Below are positions 26,551-35,780 of a stretch of DNA of 64,000 nt, piece by piece. How positions within the stretch are numbered: position 1 is the first letter of the stretch; the number at the start of each line of letters is the position of its first letter. This stretch comes from Blastococcus sp. TF02-09 (GTDB taxonomy: Bacteria > Actinomycetota > Actinomycetes > Mycobacteriales > Geodermatophilaceae). The DNA lies in the NCBI RefSeq assembly GCF_003319105.1, contig NZ_QOHH01000005.1, positions 62,001-126,000 on the forward strand, given 5' to 3'. Made by a program: the position numbers and the translations under genes. A model generated the notes under the pieces. That model was not told the origin of the DNA. It ran no database searches and saw only the letters and a list, made by a program, of their open reading frames with translations.

Positions 26551-27404
26551 CGGACCGGAGCGGTGCAGCGGTGGGGTACCGGCCCGGGCGCACCCTGCGG
26601 CTGGCCGTGGAGCTGCGCCGGCAGTTCGCCCGGCGCCGCACCCTCGGCGTCGGCGCGCTCATGGTCGCCCTCCCGCTGCTGCTCATCGCCGCGCTGGAGC
26701 TCGGGGCCGGTGAGGACGCCGGCGAGAACGACCGGATCAACCTGGTCGACGTCGCCACCGCCAGCGGGCTGAACTTCACGCTGTTCGTGCTGTTCGCGAC
26801 CACCGGCTTCTTCCTGGTGGTCGTCTACGCGCTGTTCTTCGGCGACACCGTGGCCAGCGAGGCCCAGTGGGGGGCGCTGCGGTACACGCTGGCGACCCCG
26901 GTGCCCCGGATGCGGCTGCTCCGGCAGAAGTGGCTGGCGGCCCTGGTGCTCTCGGTCGGGGCGCTGCTCACCCTCACCGCCGTCTCGGTGCTGGCCGGCT
27001 CGCTCGCGTTCGGGTTCGGGCCCATCGAGACCCCGGTCGGGGTCACGCTGTCCCAGGGCGAGGGGTTCGTGCGCCTGGCCGGGATGCTCGGCTACCTCGC
27101 CGTCCACCTGCTGGTCGTGGGCACGCTGGCGTTCTGGTTCTCCACCATCACCGACGCGCCGCTGGCCGCCGTCGGTGGCGCGGTGTTCACGATGTTCGTC
27201 TTCGCGATCCTCGACCAGGTCGAGCAGCTGGGCTCGCTGCGCGACTGGTTCCCGACCGCGGAGGAGTTCGCCTGGACCGACCTGCTCCAGACACCGGTGC
27301 AGGACGGCGACCTGTTCCGCGGGGTCGTCCAGTCGCTGGTCTACGCCGCCGTCTTCACCGCGCTGGGCTTCCGGCACTTCGCCCGCCGCGACGTCACCAG
27401 CTAG
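26547..27404 (+). CDS. ABC transporter permease, partner of the hydrolase-ATPase fusion
   Basis: A 285-residue ABC-2 type permease with six hydrophobic segments (about 35-52, 78-102, 130-153, 178-200, 205-222, 255-275). The FFGDTVASEAQWGALRYTLATPVPR stretch is the usual coupling region that contacts the ATPase. The 4-bp overlap with the fusion gene shows translational coupling, so the pair forms one transporter. The substrate is unknown; a peptide or ester processed by the attached hydrolase is one idea. It converges with the DUF1579-like gene with a 4-bp overlap. Confidence 0.88.
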   Translation: MTDRSGAAVGYRPGRTLRLAVELRRQFARRRTLGVGALMVALPLLLIAALELGAGEDAGENDRINLVDVATASGLNFTLFVLFATTGFFLVVVYALFFGDTVASEAQWGALRYTLATPVPRMRLLRQKWLAALVLSVGALLTLTAVSVLAGSLAFGFGPIETPVGVTLSQGEGFVRLAGMLGYLAVHLLVVGTLAFWFSTITDAPLAAVGGAVFTMFVFAILDQVEQLGSLRDWFPTAEEFAWTDLLQTPVQDGDLFRGVVQSLVYAAVFTALGFRHFARRDVTS

Positions 27405-27874
27405 GCCGCGCGCCGGAAGCGCATGTCCATCCAGAGCGCCCAGTTGCCCGGGGACGCCTCGCGCTCCCAGCGCGTCGTCATCAGGTCGGCACCGGCGTGG
27501 GGGTCGAACCACGAACGGACGCCGTCGGCACGCCGGAGCAGCCGCCCGTCCGGCTGGGGGACCAGCGCCGTCAGCGACGGCGAGTCACCCGCGTCGAACG
27601 CGTGCATCTGCCAGCCGCCGGTCGCGGCGTCCACCCCGCCGATCAGCTCGTGCGTCAGCACGTGCTCGGCTCCGATGACCACATCCACCTCGTGGGCGAT
27701 CCACCAGCCGCCGGGCAGCCAGCGGTAGACGTCGGTGCCGTCGATCGACGCGGACACTGCGCCTGCGGCGCCGTGGACGGTGCCCGAGGTCTGCCAGCGC
27801 CCGATCAGTGGGGCGAGGCGGCTCATGTGCGCAGTGGGCATGCGAGGGAGACCGGCCCCGGTGGCGGCACTCAT
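27401..27874 (-). CDS. DUF1579-like lipocalin-fold protein
   Basis: A 157-residue protein with the beta-rich pattern of DUF1579 and related heme/lipid-binding-like folds: LIGRWQTSGTV near residue 23, a VYRWLPGGWWIAHEVDV core and a terminal RWEREASPGNWALWMDMRFRR. No catalytic residues are evident. It is translated immediately downstream of the HAD gene (nine bases), so the two are likely one transcript. Function is unknown. Confidence 0.7.
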   Translation of the reverse strand: MSAATGAGLPRMPTAHMSRLAPLIGRWQTSGTVHGAAGAVSASIDGTDVYRWLPGGWWIAHEVDVVIGAEHVLTHELIGGVDAATGGWQMHAFDAGDSPSLTALVPQPDGRLLRRADGVRSWFDPHAGADLMTTRWEREASPGNWALWMDMRFRRAA

Positions 27875-27883
27875 CGGTCCCCG

Positions 27884-28705
27884 TCACAGGCTCGCCCGGA
27901 CCGCCTGCGCCCAGCCCTCGCCCATCGGGGCGTCCGTGGCGACGGCGTTGGGGACGGCGGCGATCCGGTCGGCCATGCCGTCGACCGCCGCGCCGTTGGC
28001 GGTGATCCACAGCCGGCCCACGGCGGGCGCCATCTCCAGGTCGCTCACGCTGTCGCCGATCGCCACCGCGTCGGCCGGGTCGATGCCGCGGCGCTCGAGG
28101 TCCCAGGCGATCGCCGCGCCCTTGGAGATGCCGCGCGGCATCAGGTGGTAGACCCGCGGCGGCGCCGGGTCGGGGTCCAGGGTCATCCGCGAGGTGACAG
28201 GAAGGGCGCCATTGTCCTTGAGCGTCAGCCAGCCGGCGCCCCGCTCGGCCAGCCACGCGTCGACGGCGACGGGGTCGACCCGGCCGCGCAGCAGCGCGTC
28301 GGTGTCGTGGGTCGTGTGCCAGGGCGCGTGCCACTCCAGCCGGCCCGGGTGGGCGGCGAACAGCTCCTCCAGGACCCCGAGGGACGCCATGACCTCCATC
28401 GGCGTGCGGCCGGCGTGCTCGGCGGGCAGCTCGCCGGTGAACCGGTGGGTGCCCCGCCCGCCGTCCCAGCTCAGCATCGCGCCCAGCTCGGCGATGGCGC
28501 CGTCGGCGGCGAAGATGCGCGCCGCCTCGACGACCTGCTCGAACGTCCGGCCGCTGACCAGCACCAGCGGGACGGCGGCGCGGTGCAGCTCCAGGAGCGC
28601 CGTCGCCGGATCGGCGGTGAGGTCGCGGCCCGCGGTGTGCCAGAACGACCCCCGCGGTCCCACCATCGTGCCGTCGAGGTCGGTGTAGACGATCCGCGCT
28701 GCCAC
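27884..28705 (-). CDS. HAD superfamily (subclass IIB) phosphatase, mannosyl-3-phosphoglycerate phosphatase-like
   Basis: A 273-residue HAD hydrolase from GTG 28705. Motif I (YTDLDGTMVG) gives nucleophile Asp9 and acid/base Asp11. Motif II is VLVSGRT, motif III lysine lies in the GISKG segment, and motif IV is GDSVSDLEM. The C2B cap between motifs II and III resembles mannosyl-3-phosphoglycerate and sucrose-phosphate phosphatases, which make compatible solutes. No sugar transferase is adjacent, so the substrate is open. It is divergent from the SAM riboswitch-thrC unit. Confidence 0.85.
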   Translation of the reverse strand: MAARIVYTDLDGTMVGPRGSFWHTAGRDLTADPATALLELHRAAVPLVLVSGRTFEQVVEAARIFAADGAIAELGAMLSWDGGRGTHRFTGELPAEHAGRTPMEVMASLGVLEELFAAHPGRLEWHAPWHTTHDTDALLRGRVDPVAVDAWLAERGAGWLTLKDNGALPVTSRMTLDPDPAPPRVYHLMPRGISKGAAIAWDLERRGIDPADAVAIGDSVSDLEMAPAVGRLWITANGAAVDGMADRIAAVPNAVATDAPMGEGWAQAVRASL

Positions 28706-28747
28706 CCGCCCATCCTGTCCGCCGCCCGCCCCACGCCGGCGGGTGGG

Positions 28748-28753
28748 TACAGT
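28748..28753 (+). promoter_or_regulatory. Putative -10 element of the riboswitch-thrC transcript
   Basis: TACAGT, about ten bases upstream of the first base of the riboswitch P1 stem, the expected distance for a transcript that starts just before the aptamer. Confidence 0.45.
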
Positions 28754-28762
28754 GCGGAGGTT

Positions 28763-28890
28763 CACTCATCCAGAGGGGCAGAGGGACACGGCCCGATGAA
28801 GCCCCGGCAACCGCCGACTGCGCGCCTGCGCAGCGGGAGGTGCCAATTCCGTCCCGCGCGGCTCGACGGCCCGACGCGGGAAAGATGAGG
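28763..28890 (+). promoter_or_regulatory. SAM riboswitch (S-box / SAM-IV superfamily) upstream of thrC
   Basis: The leader has the SAM-I/SAM-IV core. P1 is closed by CTCATC (28765-28770) and GATGAG (28884-28889). The characteristic AGAGGGGCAGAGGGA and GATGAAGCCCCGGCAACC segments are present, then a P3 hairpin, the GGTGCCAATTCC block and a P4 hairpin CCCGCG/CGCGGG. The 3' strand of P1 overlaps the GAGGAGG Shine-Dalgarno of thrC, so ligand-stabilised P1 would hide the ribosome site. The class label (SAM-I or SAM-IV) needs a covariance search. Confidence 0.88.
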
Positions 28891-28903
28891 AGGTAGTCGT
28901 CGC

Positions 28904-30205
28904 ATGACACTGACCGCTCCGGGCTCTCTCCAGGCCGACTCGTCCGCCGGCGGCCCCGTGCCGCCGTGTCCGGCGCGCGGGCTGATCTGCCGCAACTGCG
29001 GCGCCACCTTCGGCCTCATCGCCGAGCACGCCTGCGCCGAGTGCTTCGGCCCGCTGGAGGTCGACTACGACCCCGAGCTGATGAAGGCCGTCACCCGCGA
29101 GCAGATCGAGGCCGGTCCGCAGAACATCTGGCGCTACGTCGCGCTGCTGCCGGTGGGGCAGGACCCCGCCTCCCGCGTCTCGCTCGACCCGGGCATGACT
29201 CCGCTGGTGCGGGCCGACCGCCTCGCCGAGGAGCTCGGCCTCACCGGCGGGCTGTGGGTCAAGGACGACTCGGCGAACCCGACGCACTCGTTCAAGGACC
29301 GCGTCGTGAGCCTCGCCGCCACCGCCGCCAAGGGCCTCGGCTACACGAAGATCGCCGCCGCCTCGACGGGCAACCTGGCCAACTCGGTCGCCGCGCACGC
29401 CGCCCGCGTGGGGCTGCCCTCCTTCGTGTTCATCCCCTCTGACCTCGAGCCCGGCAAGGTCGTGCAGTCCGCGGTCTACGGCCAGACGCTGGTCGCCGTG
29501 GACGGCTCCTACGACGACGTCAACCGGCTGACCAGCGAGCTCGCCGAGACCGACGAGTTCGAGGACACCGCCTTCGTCAACCAGAACGTGCGGCCCTACT
29601 ACGCCGAGGGCTCCAAGACCATGGGCTACGAGCTCGCCGAGCAACTCGGCTGGCGCATCCCGGCCCAGGTCGTCATCCCGATGGCGTCGGGCTCGCTGCT
29701 CACCAAGGTGGACAAGGCGTTCCGCGAGCTCACCGCCGCGGGCATCGTCGAGGCCTCCGAGTGGACGATCTTCGGTGCGCAGTCGGCCGGGTGCGACCCC
29801 ATCGCCACGGCCTTCGACAACGGGTGGGACGTCGTCAAGCCGGTGAAGCCCACGGGCATCGCCAAGTCGCTGAACATCGGCAACCCCGCCGACGGCCCGT
29901 ACGCGCTCGACGCCATCCGCCGCACCGGCGGGGCCGTGGGTCGCGTGGGCGACGCCGAGATCGTGCAGGGCATCCGCGACCTGGCCCGCACCACGGGCGT
30001 CTTCGCCGAGACCGCGGGTGGCGTCACCGTCGCCGTCCTCCGGCGGCTGGTGGAGGACGGGCGGCTGGACCCCGCCAAGGAGACCGTCGTCCTCAACACC
30101 GGTGAGGGCCTCAAGACCCTCGACCCGCTGGAGCCGGTCGTCGGCCCGACGCACCGCGTGCAGCCCTCGCTGGCGTCCTCCCGCGAGGCCGGCCTGATCG
30201 GCTGA
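28904..30205 (+). CDS. thrC: Threonine synthase
   Basis: A 433-residue PLP enzyme converting O-phosphohomoserine to threonine. Lys131 in THSFKDRV binds PLP. ASTGNLANSVAAHAA supplies the phosphate-contact loop. The N-terminus carries a rubredoxin-like zinc ribbon (CRNC at 29-32, CAEC at 44-47), as in a subset of bacterial and archaeal threonine synthases. The gene is preceded by a SAM riboswitch, so synthesis probably responds to methionine/SAM status at the homoserine branch point. No hom or thrB is adjacent. Confidence 0.95.
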   Translation: MTLTAPGSLQADSSAGGPVPPCPARGLICRNCGATFGLIAEHACAECFGPLEVDYDPELMKAVTREQIEAGPQNIWRYVALLPVGQDPASRVSLDPGMTPLVRADRLAEELGLTGGLWVKDDSANPTHSFKDRVVSLAATAAKGLGYTKIAAASTGNLANSVAAHAARVGLPSFVFIPSDLEPGKVVQSAVYGQTLVAVDGSYDDVNRLTSELAETDEFEDTAFVNQNVRPYYAEGSKTMGYELAEQLGWRIPAQVVIPMASGSLLTKVDKAFRELTAAGIVEASEWTIFGAQSAGCDPIATAFDNGWDVVKPVKPTGIAKSLNIGNPADGPYALDAIRRTGGAVGRVGDAEIVQGIRDLARTTGVFAETAGGVTVAVLRRLVEDGRLDPAKETVVLNTGEGLKTLDPLEPVVGPTHRVQPSLASSREAGLIG

Positions 30206-30213
30206 CCGCCGCG

Positions 30214-30237
30214 GTCGTCACCGGAACGTGTGACGAC
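30214..30237 (+). terminator. Hairpin after thrC
   Basis: Perfect 8-bp stem GTCGTCAC/GTGACGAC with an 8-nt loop, nine bases after the thrC stop. There is no T tract, as usual for high-GC actinobacterial terminators. Confidence 0.45.
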
Positions 30238-30404
30238 GATTCGCTGGATCCGGGAACGCGTCGTGCGCCATAAGAGTGTGCTAGAGGTCACTCTGTTGTA
30301 GGTTCCGCGCGGTTCTTTTCTCCTCGTTCGTGTTCGCGGGCGGAAGAGAGGCCTCGTCCCACCACACGGGTGGGGCGACCGCACGCACGACCGTGGGAGC
30401 ACAC

Positions 30405-30605
30405 GTGGCACAGGGCACCGTGAAGTGGTTCAACGCCGAGAAGGGCTTCGGCTTCATCGCCGTCGACGGGGGTCAGGACGTCTTCGTCCACTACTCGGCC
30501 ATCCAGATGGACGGCTACAAGTCCCTCGACGAGGGGCAGCGGGTGGAGTTCGAGGTCGTCCAGGGGGCGAAGGGTCCGCAGGCCGACGGCGTCCGCGTCG
30601 CCTGA
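30405..30605 (+). CDS. Cold shock protein (CspA family)
   Basis: A 66-residue single cold shock domain with RNP1 KGFGFI and RNP2 VFVHYS, starting at GTG 30405 ([15 protein letters not shown]). It binds single-stranded RNA and DNA and acts as an RNA chaperone. The gene follows a 199-bp leader region with a T-rich stretch (TTCTTTTCTCC) typical of long csp 5' untranslated regions, though I cannot define a thermosensor. A strong hairpin terminates it before groEL. Confidence 0.96.
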   Translation: MAQGTVKWFNAEKGFGFIAVDGGQDVFVHYSAIQMDGYKSLDEGQRVEFEVVQGAKGPQADGVRVA

Positions 30606-30619
30606 GCACCACCGCGCTC

Positions 30620-30656
30620 CCGAGGCCCGGCCCCCCGTGCGGGGGCCGGGCCTCGG
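30620..30656 (+). terminator. Strong hairpin terminator of the cold shock gene
   Basis: Perfect 16-bp stem CCGAGGCCCGGCCCCC / GGGGGCCGGGCCTCGG around a 5-nt loop, 15 bases after the csp stop. No T tract follows. Confidence 0.8.
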
Positions 30657-30697
30657 TGCGTCCGGGCCCGGGAACAGCCGGGACCGGGACCCCGTTC

Positions 30698-30722
30698 TTG
30701 CACTCGCAGGGGTCGAGTGCCA
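30698..30722. promoter_or_regulatory. CIRCE element 1 (HrcA operator)
   Basis: TTGCACTC - 9 bases - GAGTGCCA, matching the CIRCE consensus TTAGCACTC-N9-GAGTGCTAA with the diagnostic 9-bp spacer. Confidence 0.88.
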
Positions 30723-30726
30723 GACT
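30698..30726 (+). promoter_or_regulatory. groEL promoter
   Basis: -35 TTGCAC (30698-30703) and -10 CAGACT (30721-30726) with a 17-bp spacer. The first CIRCE element lies entirely between and over these hexamers, so HrcA binding would block RNA polymerase. Confidence 0.6.
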
Positions 30727-30731
30727 CGTTT

Positions 30732-30758
30732 CTGGCACTCGGGGCTCCTGAGTGCCAA
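30732..30758. promoter_or_regulatory. CIRCE element 2 (HrcA operator)
   Basis: CTGGCACTC - 9 bases - GAGTGCCAA, a second, better matching CIRCE copy just downstream of the promoter, 9 bp after element 1. Dual CIRCE boxes would give cooperative HrcA repression. Confidence 0.88.
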
Positions 30759-30775
30759 TCAGGTCGGAACGGTGA

Positions 30776-32506
<1,731 letters not shown>

Positions 32507-32531
32507 GTCCAGCCACCTCGTAATACCTCGG

Positions 32532-32563
32532 CAGGGGCGGTCCGCTACGGCGGGCCGCCCCTG
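32532..32563 (+). terminator. groEL terminator hairpin
   Basis: A 14-bp stem (CAGGGGCGGTCCGC / GCGGGCCGCCCCTG, one G-T pair) with a TACG tetraloop, 25 bases after the groEL stop. Confidence 0.8.
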
Positions 32564-32668
32564 TCGGCGTTCGTGGGGCTGCCTGCTGGCCGCCATCTGC
32601 GGGGAACGAGGGCTCCGGACGGCGCGAGGAGGGCCATCTTTCCCGCAGTTGGTGCCCGGCCGTCGGCC

Positions 32669-33046
32669 TCAGTCCTCCGGGGCGAAGACGCAGAACTCGT
32701 TGCCCTCGGGGTCGGCGAGGACGCTCCACTCGATCTCGTCGTCCTGCTCCCGCAACATCCGGGCGCCCGCGGCGATCAACGGCCACGTCTCGCCGACGAC
32801 GTCGAAGTGCATGCGGTTCTTGACCGTCTTCCGCTCGGGCACCGGGACGATCCAGATCAACGGCCCCTCGCCGGCCGGATCGACGATCGGGATCGGCCAG
32901 TCGTGCGGGCGCGGCTCGGCCCCCTGCAGGGTCCCGCCACGAGCGTGCGAGTGGCGGGGGCAGGGGGTGTTTCCTCAATCGGCGAGCGCGTGGTGGTCGT
33001 CGGCGTCGAGGCAGAGGTCCTTGAAGCGGGCGGGTGCGTCAGCCAT
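32669..33046 (-). pseudogene. VOC-family (glyoxalase/bleomycin-resistance fold) gene interrupted by a dispersed repeat
   Basis: On the minus strand, ATG 33046 opens a 23-codon frame (MADAPARFKDLCLDADDHHA...) that is a typical VOC N-terminus and stops at a TGA contributed by a 60-bp repeat. Beyond the repeat, about 80 codons encode the rest of the domain (PHDWPIPIVDPAGEGPLIW, KNRMHFDVVGETW, DPEGNEFCVFAPED to the stop at 32669). The normal segment linking the halves (a FW...LG helix) is missing. A short TTG-initiated product of 63 residues could still be made, but the domain would be incomplete. A conserved VOC gene disabled by the element is the simplest reading. Confidence 0.7.
32918..32979. 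repeat. Dispersed intergenic repeat, copy 1 (inside the VOC pseudogene)
   Basis: About 62 bp running GGCCCCCTGCAGGGTCCC, an inner arm pair CCGCCACG/CGAGTGGCGG around AGCGTG, then GGCAGGGGGTG and TTCCTCAATC. The outer arms (GCAGGGGG and CCCCCTGC) and inner arms can form a double hairpin. Copies 2 and 3 lie at 42841 and 49526. Confidence 0.75.
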
Positions 33047-33071
33047 GGGCGTGCAGGGTAGGCGGCCTCCC

Positions 33072-33851
33072 GTGGCCGTGATCATCGGGACGTCGGGGTG
33101 GCAGTACCGCGACTGGCGCGGCGCCTTCTACCCGCCGAAGCTGCCGCAGCGGCTGTGGCTCGAGCACTACGTCCAGCACTTCGCCACCGTCGAGAGCAAC
33201 AACGCTTTCTACCGGTTGCCCGAGCTGGAGACGTTCCAGGCGTGGCGCGACCGCACCCCGCCGGACTTCCGCTGGGCGGTCAAGGCCAGCCGCTTCCTGA
33301 CCCACATCAAGCGCCTCCGGGAGCCGGAGGAGCCCGTCGCGCGGCTGATGGGCCGGGCCGTCGGGCTGAGCGCCAAGCTCGACACGATCCTGCTGCAGCT
33401 ACCGCCCACGCTCAGGGCCGACGCCGAGCTGCTCCGCGCCTGCCTGGCCCAGTTCCCGGCCGGTACGCGGGTCGCCGTCGAGCCGCGGCACGAGTCGTGG
33501 TGGACCGACGAGATCCGCGCGCTGCTGGAGCGCTACGGGGCGGCGCTGTGCTGGGCCGACCGCGACGAGCAGCCGGTGGCACCGCTGTGGCGCACCACCG
33601 ACTGGGGCTACCTGCGCTTCCACCACGGCGTCGAGGGATGGGGCTACCGCGCCGAGACCCTGGAGCTGTGGGCCGAGCGCGTCGTGTCCACCTACGGCGA
33701 CGCCAACGTCCTCGTGTACTTCAACAACGACCCGGGGTGCAACGCCGTCATCGACGCGGTCCGGTTCGCCGACGCCGTCCGCCGGGCCGGGGGGACGACG
33801 ACCCGCGTGCCCACCGCCGACCAGGCGACCGGGCCGGCCTGGACCGTCTGA
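33072..33851 (+). CDS. DUF72 family protein (YecE-like)
   Basis: A 259-residue TIM-barrel protein of the DUF72 family, recognised by IIGTSGWQYRDWRGAFYP at the N-terminus, VESNNAFYRLP near residue 41, the FRWAVKASRFLTHIKRL stretch and the C-terminal YFNNDPGCNAVIDA. Biochemical function is not established. Starts at GTG 33072 (after AGGGTAGGCGG) or ATG 33045; the latter sits in a CCATGG that also contains the start of the divergent VOC pseudogene. Confidence 0.92.
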   Translation: MAVIIGTSGWQYRDWRGAFYPPKLPQRLWLEHYVQHFATVESNNAFYRLPELETFQAWRDRTPPDFRWAVKASRFLTHIKRLREPEEPVARLMGRAVGLSAKLDTILLQLPPTLRADAELLRACLAQFPAGTRVAVEPRHESWWTDEIRALLERYGAALCWADRDEQPVAPLWRTTDWGYLRFHHGVEGWGYRAETLELWAERVVSTYGDANVLVYFNNDPGCNAVIDAVRFADAVRRAGGTTTRVPTADQATGPAWTV

Positions 33852-33896
33852 TCGGACCGGATCCGGAGCCGGCCGGGTCAGCCGGCCGACGTGGGA

Positions 33897-34655
33897 TCAG
33901 TCGTCGTCGCGGTCGCGCTGCTCGGAGTCCTCGGCGCGGTGCTCGTCCTCGGCCTCGTCCTCGTCGTGGTCGCGGGCGTCCTCGTCGGCATCCCGCGCCG
34001 CCTTCTCGGCGTCCCGGGCGGCCTTCTCCGCCTCCCGGGCTGCGTCACGGGCGGCCTTCTCGGCCTCCCGGGCCGCGTCGCGCGCGGCCTTGTCGGCGTC
34101 GCGGGCCGCCTTCTCGGCGTCGCGGGCGGCGTCACGGGCAGCCTTGTCCGCCTCGTGGGCCGCGTGGCGCTCCTGCGCTTCCCGCAGCGACTCCTGTGCG
34201 TGCTCGTCCGCGTGCTCGCGCGCGTTCTCCAGGCCGTGGTGGCCGGAGTCGTCGGTGCCGTCCTCGGCGTGCTCGCCAGGGGTGTCGTCGGCGTCGTCGT
34301 CCCCGGGCGCGTCGAGGTCGGAGTCGTCGCTGCCGTCCTCGTCGCTGCCGTCCTCGCTGCTGTCGTCGCTGCTGCCGTCGTCCCCGGGCCCGTCGACGCC
34401 CGAGTCGTCGGTCTCGGTCGAGTCGTCGGTGGAGGAGTCGTCGGAGGACGGGTCGTGGGAGTCGGGCAGATCGAACGGGGACAGCGTCTCGACGCTGCTG
34501 GCGACGACGTCCTGGACGGGCTCCGGCAGGGCGCCGGCTGCACCGGCCCCGGTGACCCCGGCGGTCGCGATGCCGAGTCCGGCCGCGACCTGCGCGGCGG
34601 TACCCGCGCCGGCGACCTTCGCGACGACAGCGGCCAGGCCTTCGAGCAGTGCCAT
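33897..34655 (-). CDS. Acidic repeat protein with LEA-like helical repeats
   Basis: A 252-residue protein in three parts. Residues 1-65 are Ala/Gly/Val-rich, ending with LPEPVQDVVASSVETLSPF. Residues 66-150 are an Asp/Ser/Glu-rich disordered stretch. Residues 150-252 are helical, with 7- and 11-residue units of the type AARDAEK and AARDAAREAEK repeated about eight times, then an acidic tail. The repeat pattern is like LEA group 3 undecads or a right-handed coiled coil. There is no signal peptide. A desiccation or osmoprotective role is inference. The repeats also appear at DNA level (33960-34150). Confidence 0.72.
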   Translation of the reverse strand: MALLEGLAAVVAKVAGAGTAAQVAAGLGIATAGVTGAGAAGALPEPVQDVVASSVETLSPFDLPDSHDPSSDDSSTDDSTETDDSGVDGPGDDGSSDDSSEDGSDEDGSDDSDLDAPGDDDADDTPGEHAEDGTDDSGHHGLENAREHADEHAQESLREAQERHAAHEADKAARDAARDAEKAARDADKAARDAAREAEKAARDAAREAEKAARDAEKAARDADEDARDHDEDEAEDEHRAEDSEQRDRDDD

Positions 34656-34755
34656 GGAACCGGTCCCTCCTGCCGGGGCCGCCGGTGCGGCCCGTCACAG
34701 GGGTATCGGCACCCACCGGCCCCGACTGGAGCCGGCCGGGGCATCTGTCACCCGG

Positions 34756-35748
34756 TCAGAGGACGACGGCCTCCGCGTGCCGCACCCCCAGCTGCTCGGC
34801 GGCCCGGCCCAGGACGTCCTGGACGGCGAGGGTGTCGGCCAGCGGCATGACCGTGCTCTCGCGGCGCCCGGCGCGCAGGCACTCGGTGACCTCGATCAGC
34901 TCGTGCGCGTAGCCGGCGCCGGTCTGCGGCCGGGTGATCGTCTCGGGCTCGGCGCCGGCGCGGTGCAGAACGATCGTGTCCGGGTGGTGGAACCGCGGCA
35001 GGACGTCGATCCAGCCTGCCGTCCCGAAGACCCGGGCCTGCCCCGGCAGGGCGTTGCGCAGCGAGGTGAGGAGCGTGGCGGCCCGCCCGTCGTCGTAACC
35101 GAGCAGGATCCCCGCCTCGGCGTCCACGCCGGTCGGGAACAGCGAGCCGGTGGCGACGACGCGCTGCGGCGTCCCCAGCAGCATCTGGGCGAAGGAGACG
35201 ACGTAGACGCCGAGGTCGAGGAGCGCCCCGCCGCCGAGCTCCAGCGCGAAGAGCCGGTCCGCCGGGTCGTACTCGCGCGAGACCCCCAGGTCGGCCTGCA
35301 CCGAGCGCACCTCGCCGATGGCGCCGTCGGCGACGAGCTCGCGCAGGGCCACGACCGCCGGCTGGAAGCGGGTCCACATCGCCTCCATCGTGAAGACGCC
35401 GGTCGCGCGCGCGAGGTCGACGACCTCGGCCGCGCCCGCCGTCGTCGCCGTGAACGCCTTCTCCACGAGCAGCGCCTTGCCGGCGCGCAGGGCGGCCAGC
35501 GCGAGGGCGTGGTGCTGGGGGTGCGGCGTCGCGACGTAGAGGACGTCGACGTCCGGGTCGGCCAGGATGGCGTCGTAGGAACCGTGGGCGCGCTCCAGGC
35601 CGTGCCGGGCGGCGAAGGCGTCGGCGCGCTCCTGCGACCGGGACGCCACGGCCACCGGGCGGGCGTGCGGCACGTGCGCGAAGTCCGGGAGCACGCTCTC
35701 GGCGATGCGTCCCGGCCCGACGATTCCCCAGCGGATCTCTGCACTCAC
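34756..35748 (-). CDS. Gfo/Idh/MocA family oxidoreductase
   Basis: A 330-residue NAD(P)-dependent dehydrogenase. The N-terminal Rossmann fold has GIVGPGRIAE at residues 8-17. The family EK motif is in LLVEKAFTATT near residue 95. The C-terminal alpha/beta substrate domain contains the ALELGGGALLDLGVY stretch, where the catalytic His of many members is not obvious. Substrates are typically sugars or trans-dihydrodiols. It starts at GTG 35748, leaderless behind TACCGT, divergent from the DUF4031 gene. Confidence 0.92.
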   Translation of the reverse strand: MSAEIRWGIVGPGRIAESVLPDFAHVPHARPVAVASRSQERADAFAARHGLERAHGSYDAILADPDVDVLYVATPHPQHHALALAALRAGKALLVEKAFTATTAGAAEVVDLARATGVFTMEAMWTRFQPAVVALRELVADGAIGEVRSVQADLGVSREYDPADRLFALELGGGALLDLGVYVVSFAQMLLGTPQRVVATGSLFPTGVDAEAGILLGYDDGRAATLLTSLRNALPGQARVFGTAGWIDVLPRFHHPDTIVLHRAGAEPETITRPQTGAGYAHELIEVTECLRAGRRESTVMPLADTLAVQDVLGRAAEQLGVRHAEAVVL

Positions 35749-35755
35749 GCGTGCG

Positions 35756-35761
35756 ACGGTA
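35756..35761 (-). promoter_or_regulatory. Leaderless -10 element of the Gfo/Idh/MocA gene
   Basis: TACCGT on the minus strand, seven bases from GTG 35748. Confidence 0.5.
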
Positions 35762-35780
35762 GCCGCGGGCCGAGGCGGGG

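Noticed and set aside
33960..34150. Regular short repeats that could suggest a CRISPR array
   Set aside because: The units have no constant repeat/variable spacer structure; they are codon-level repeats of AARDAEK-type protein units in one frame.
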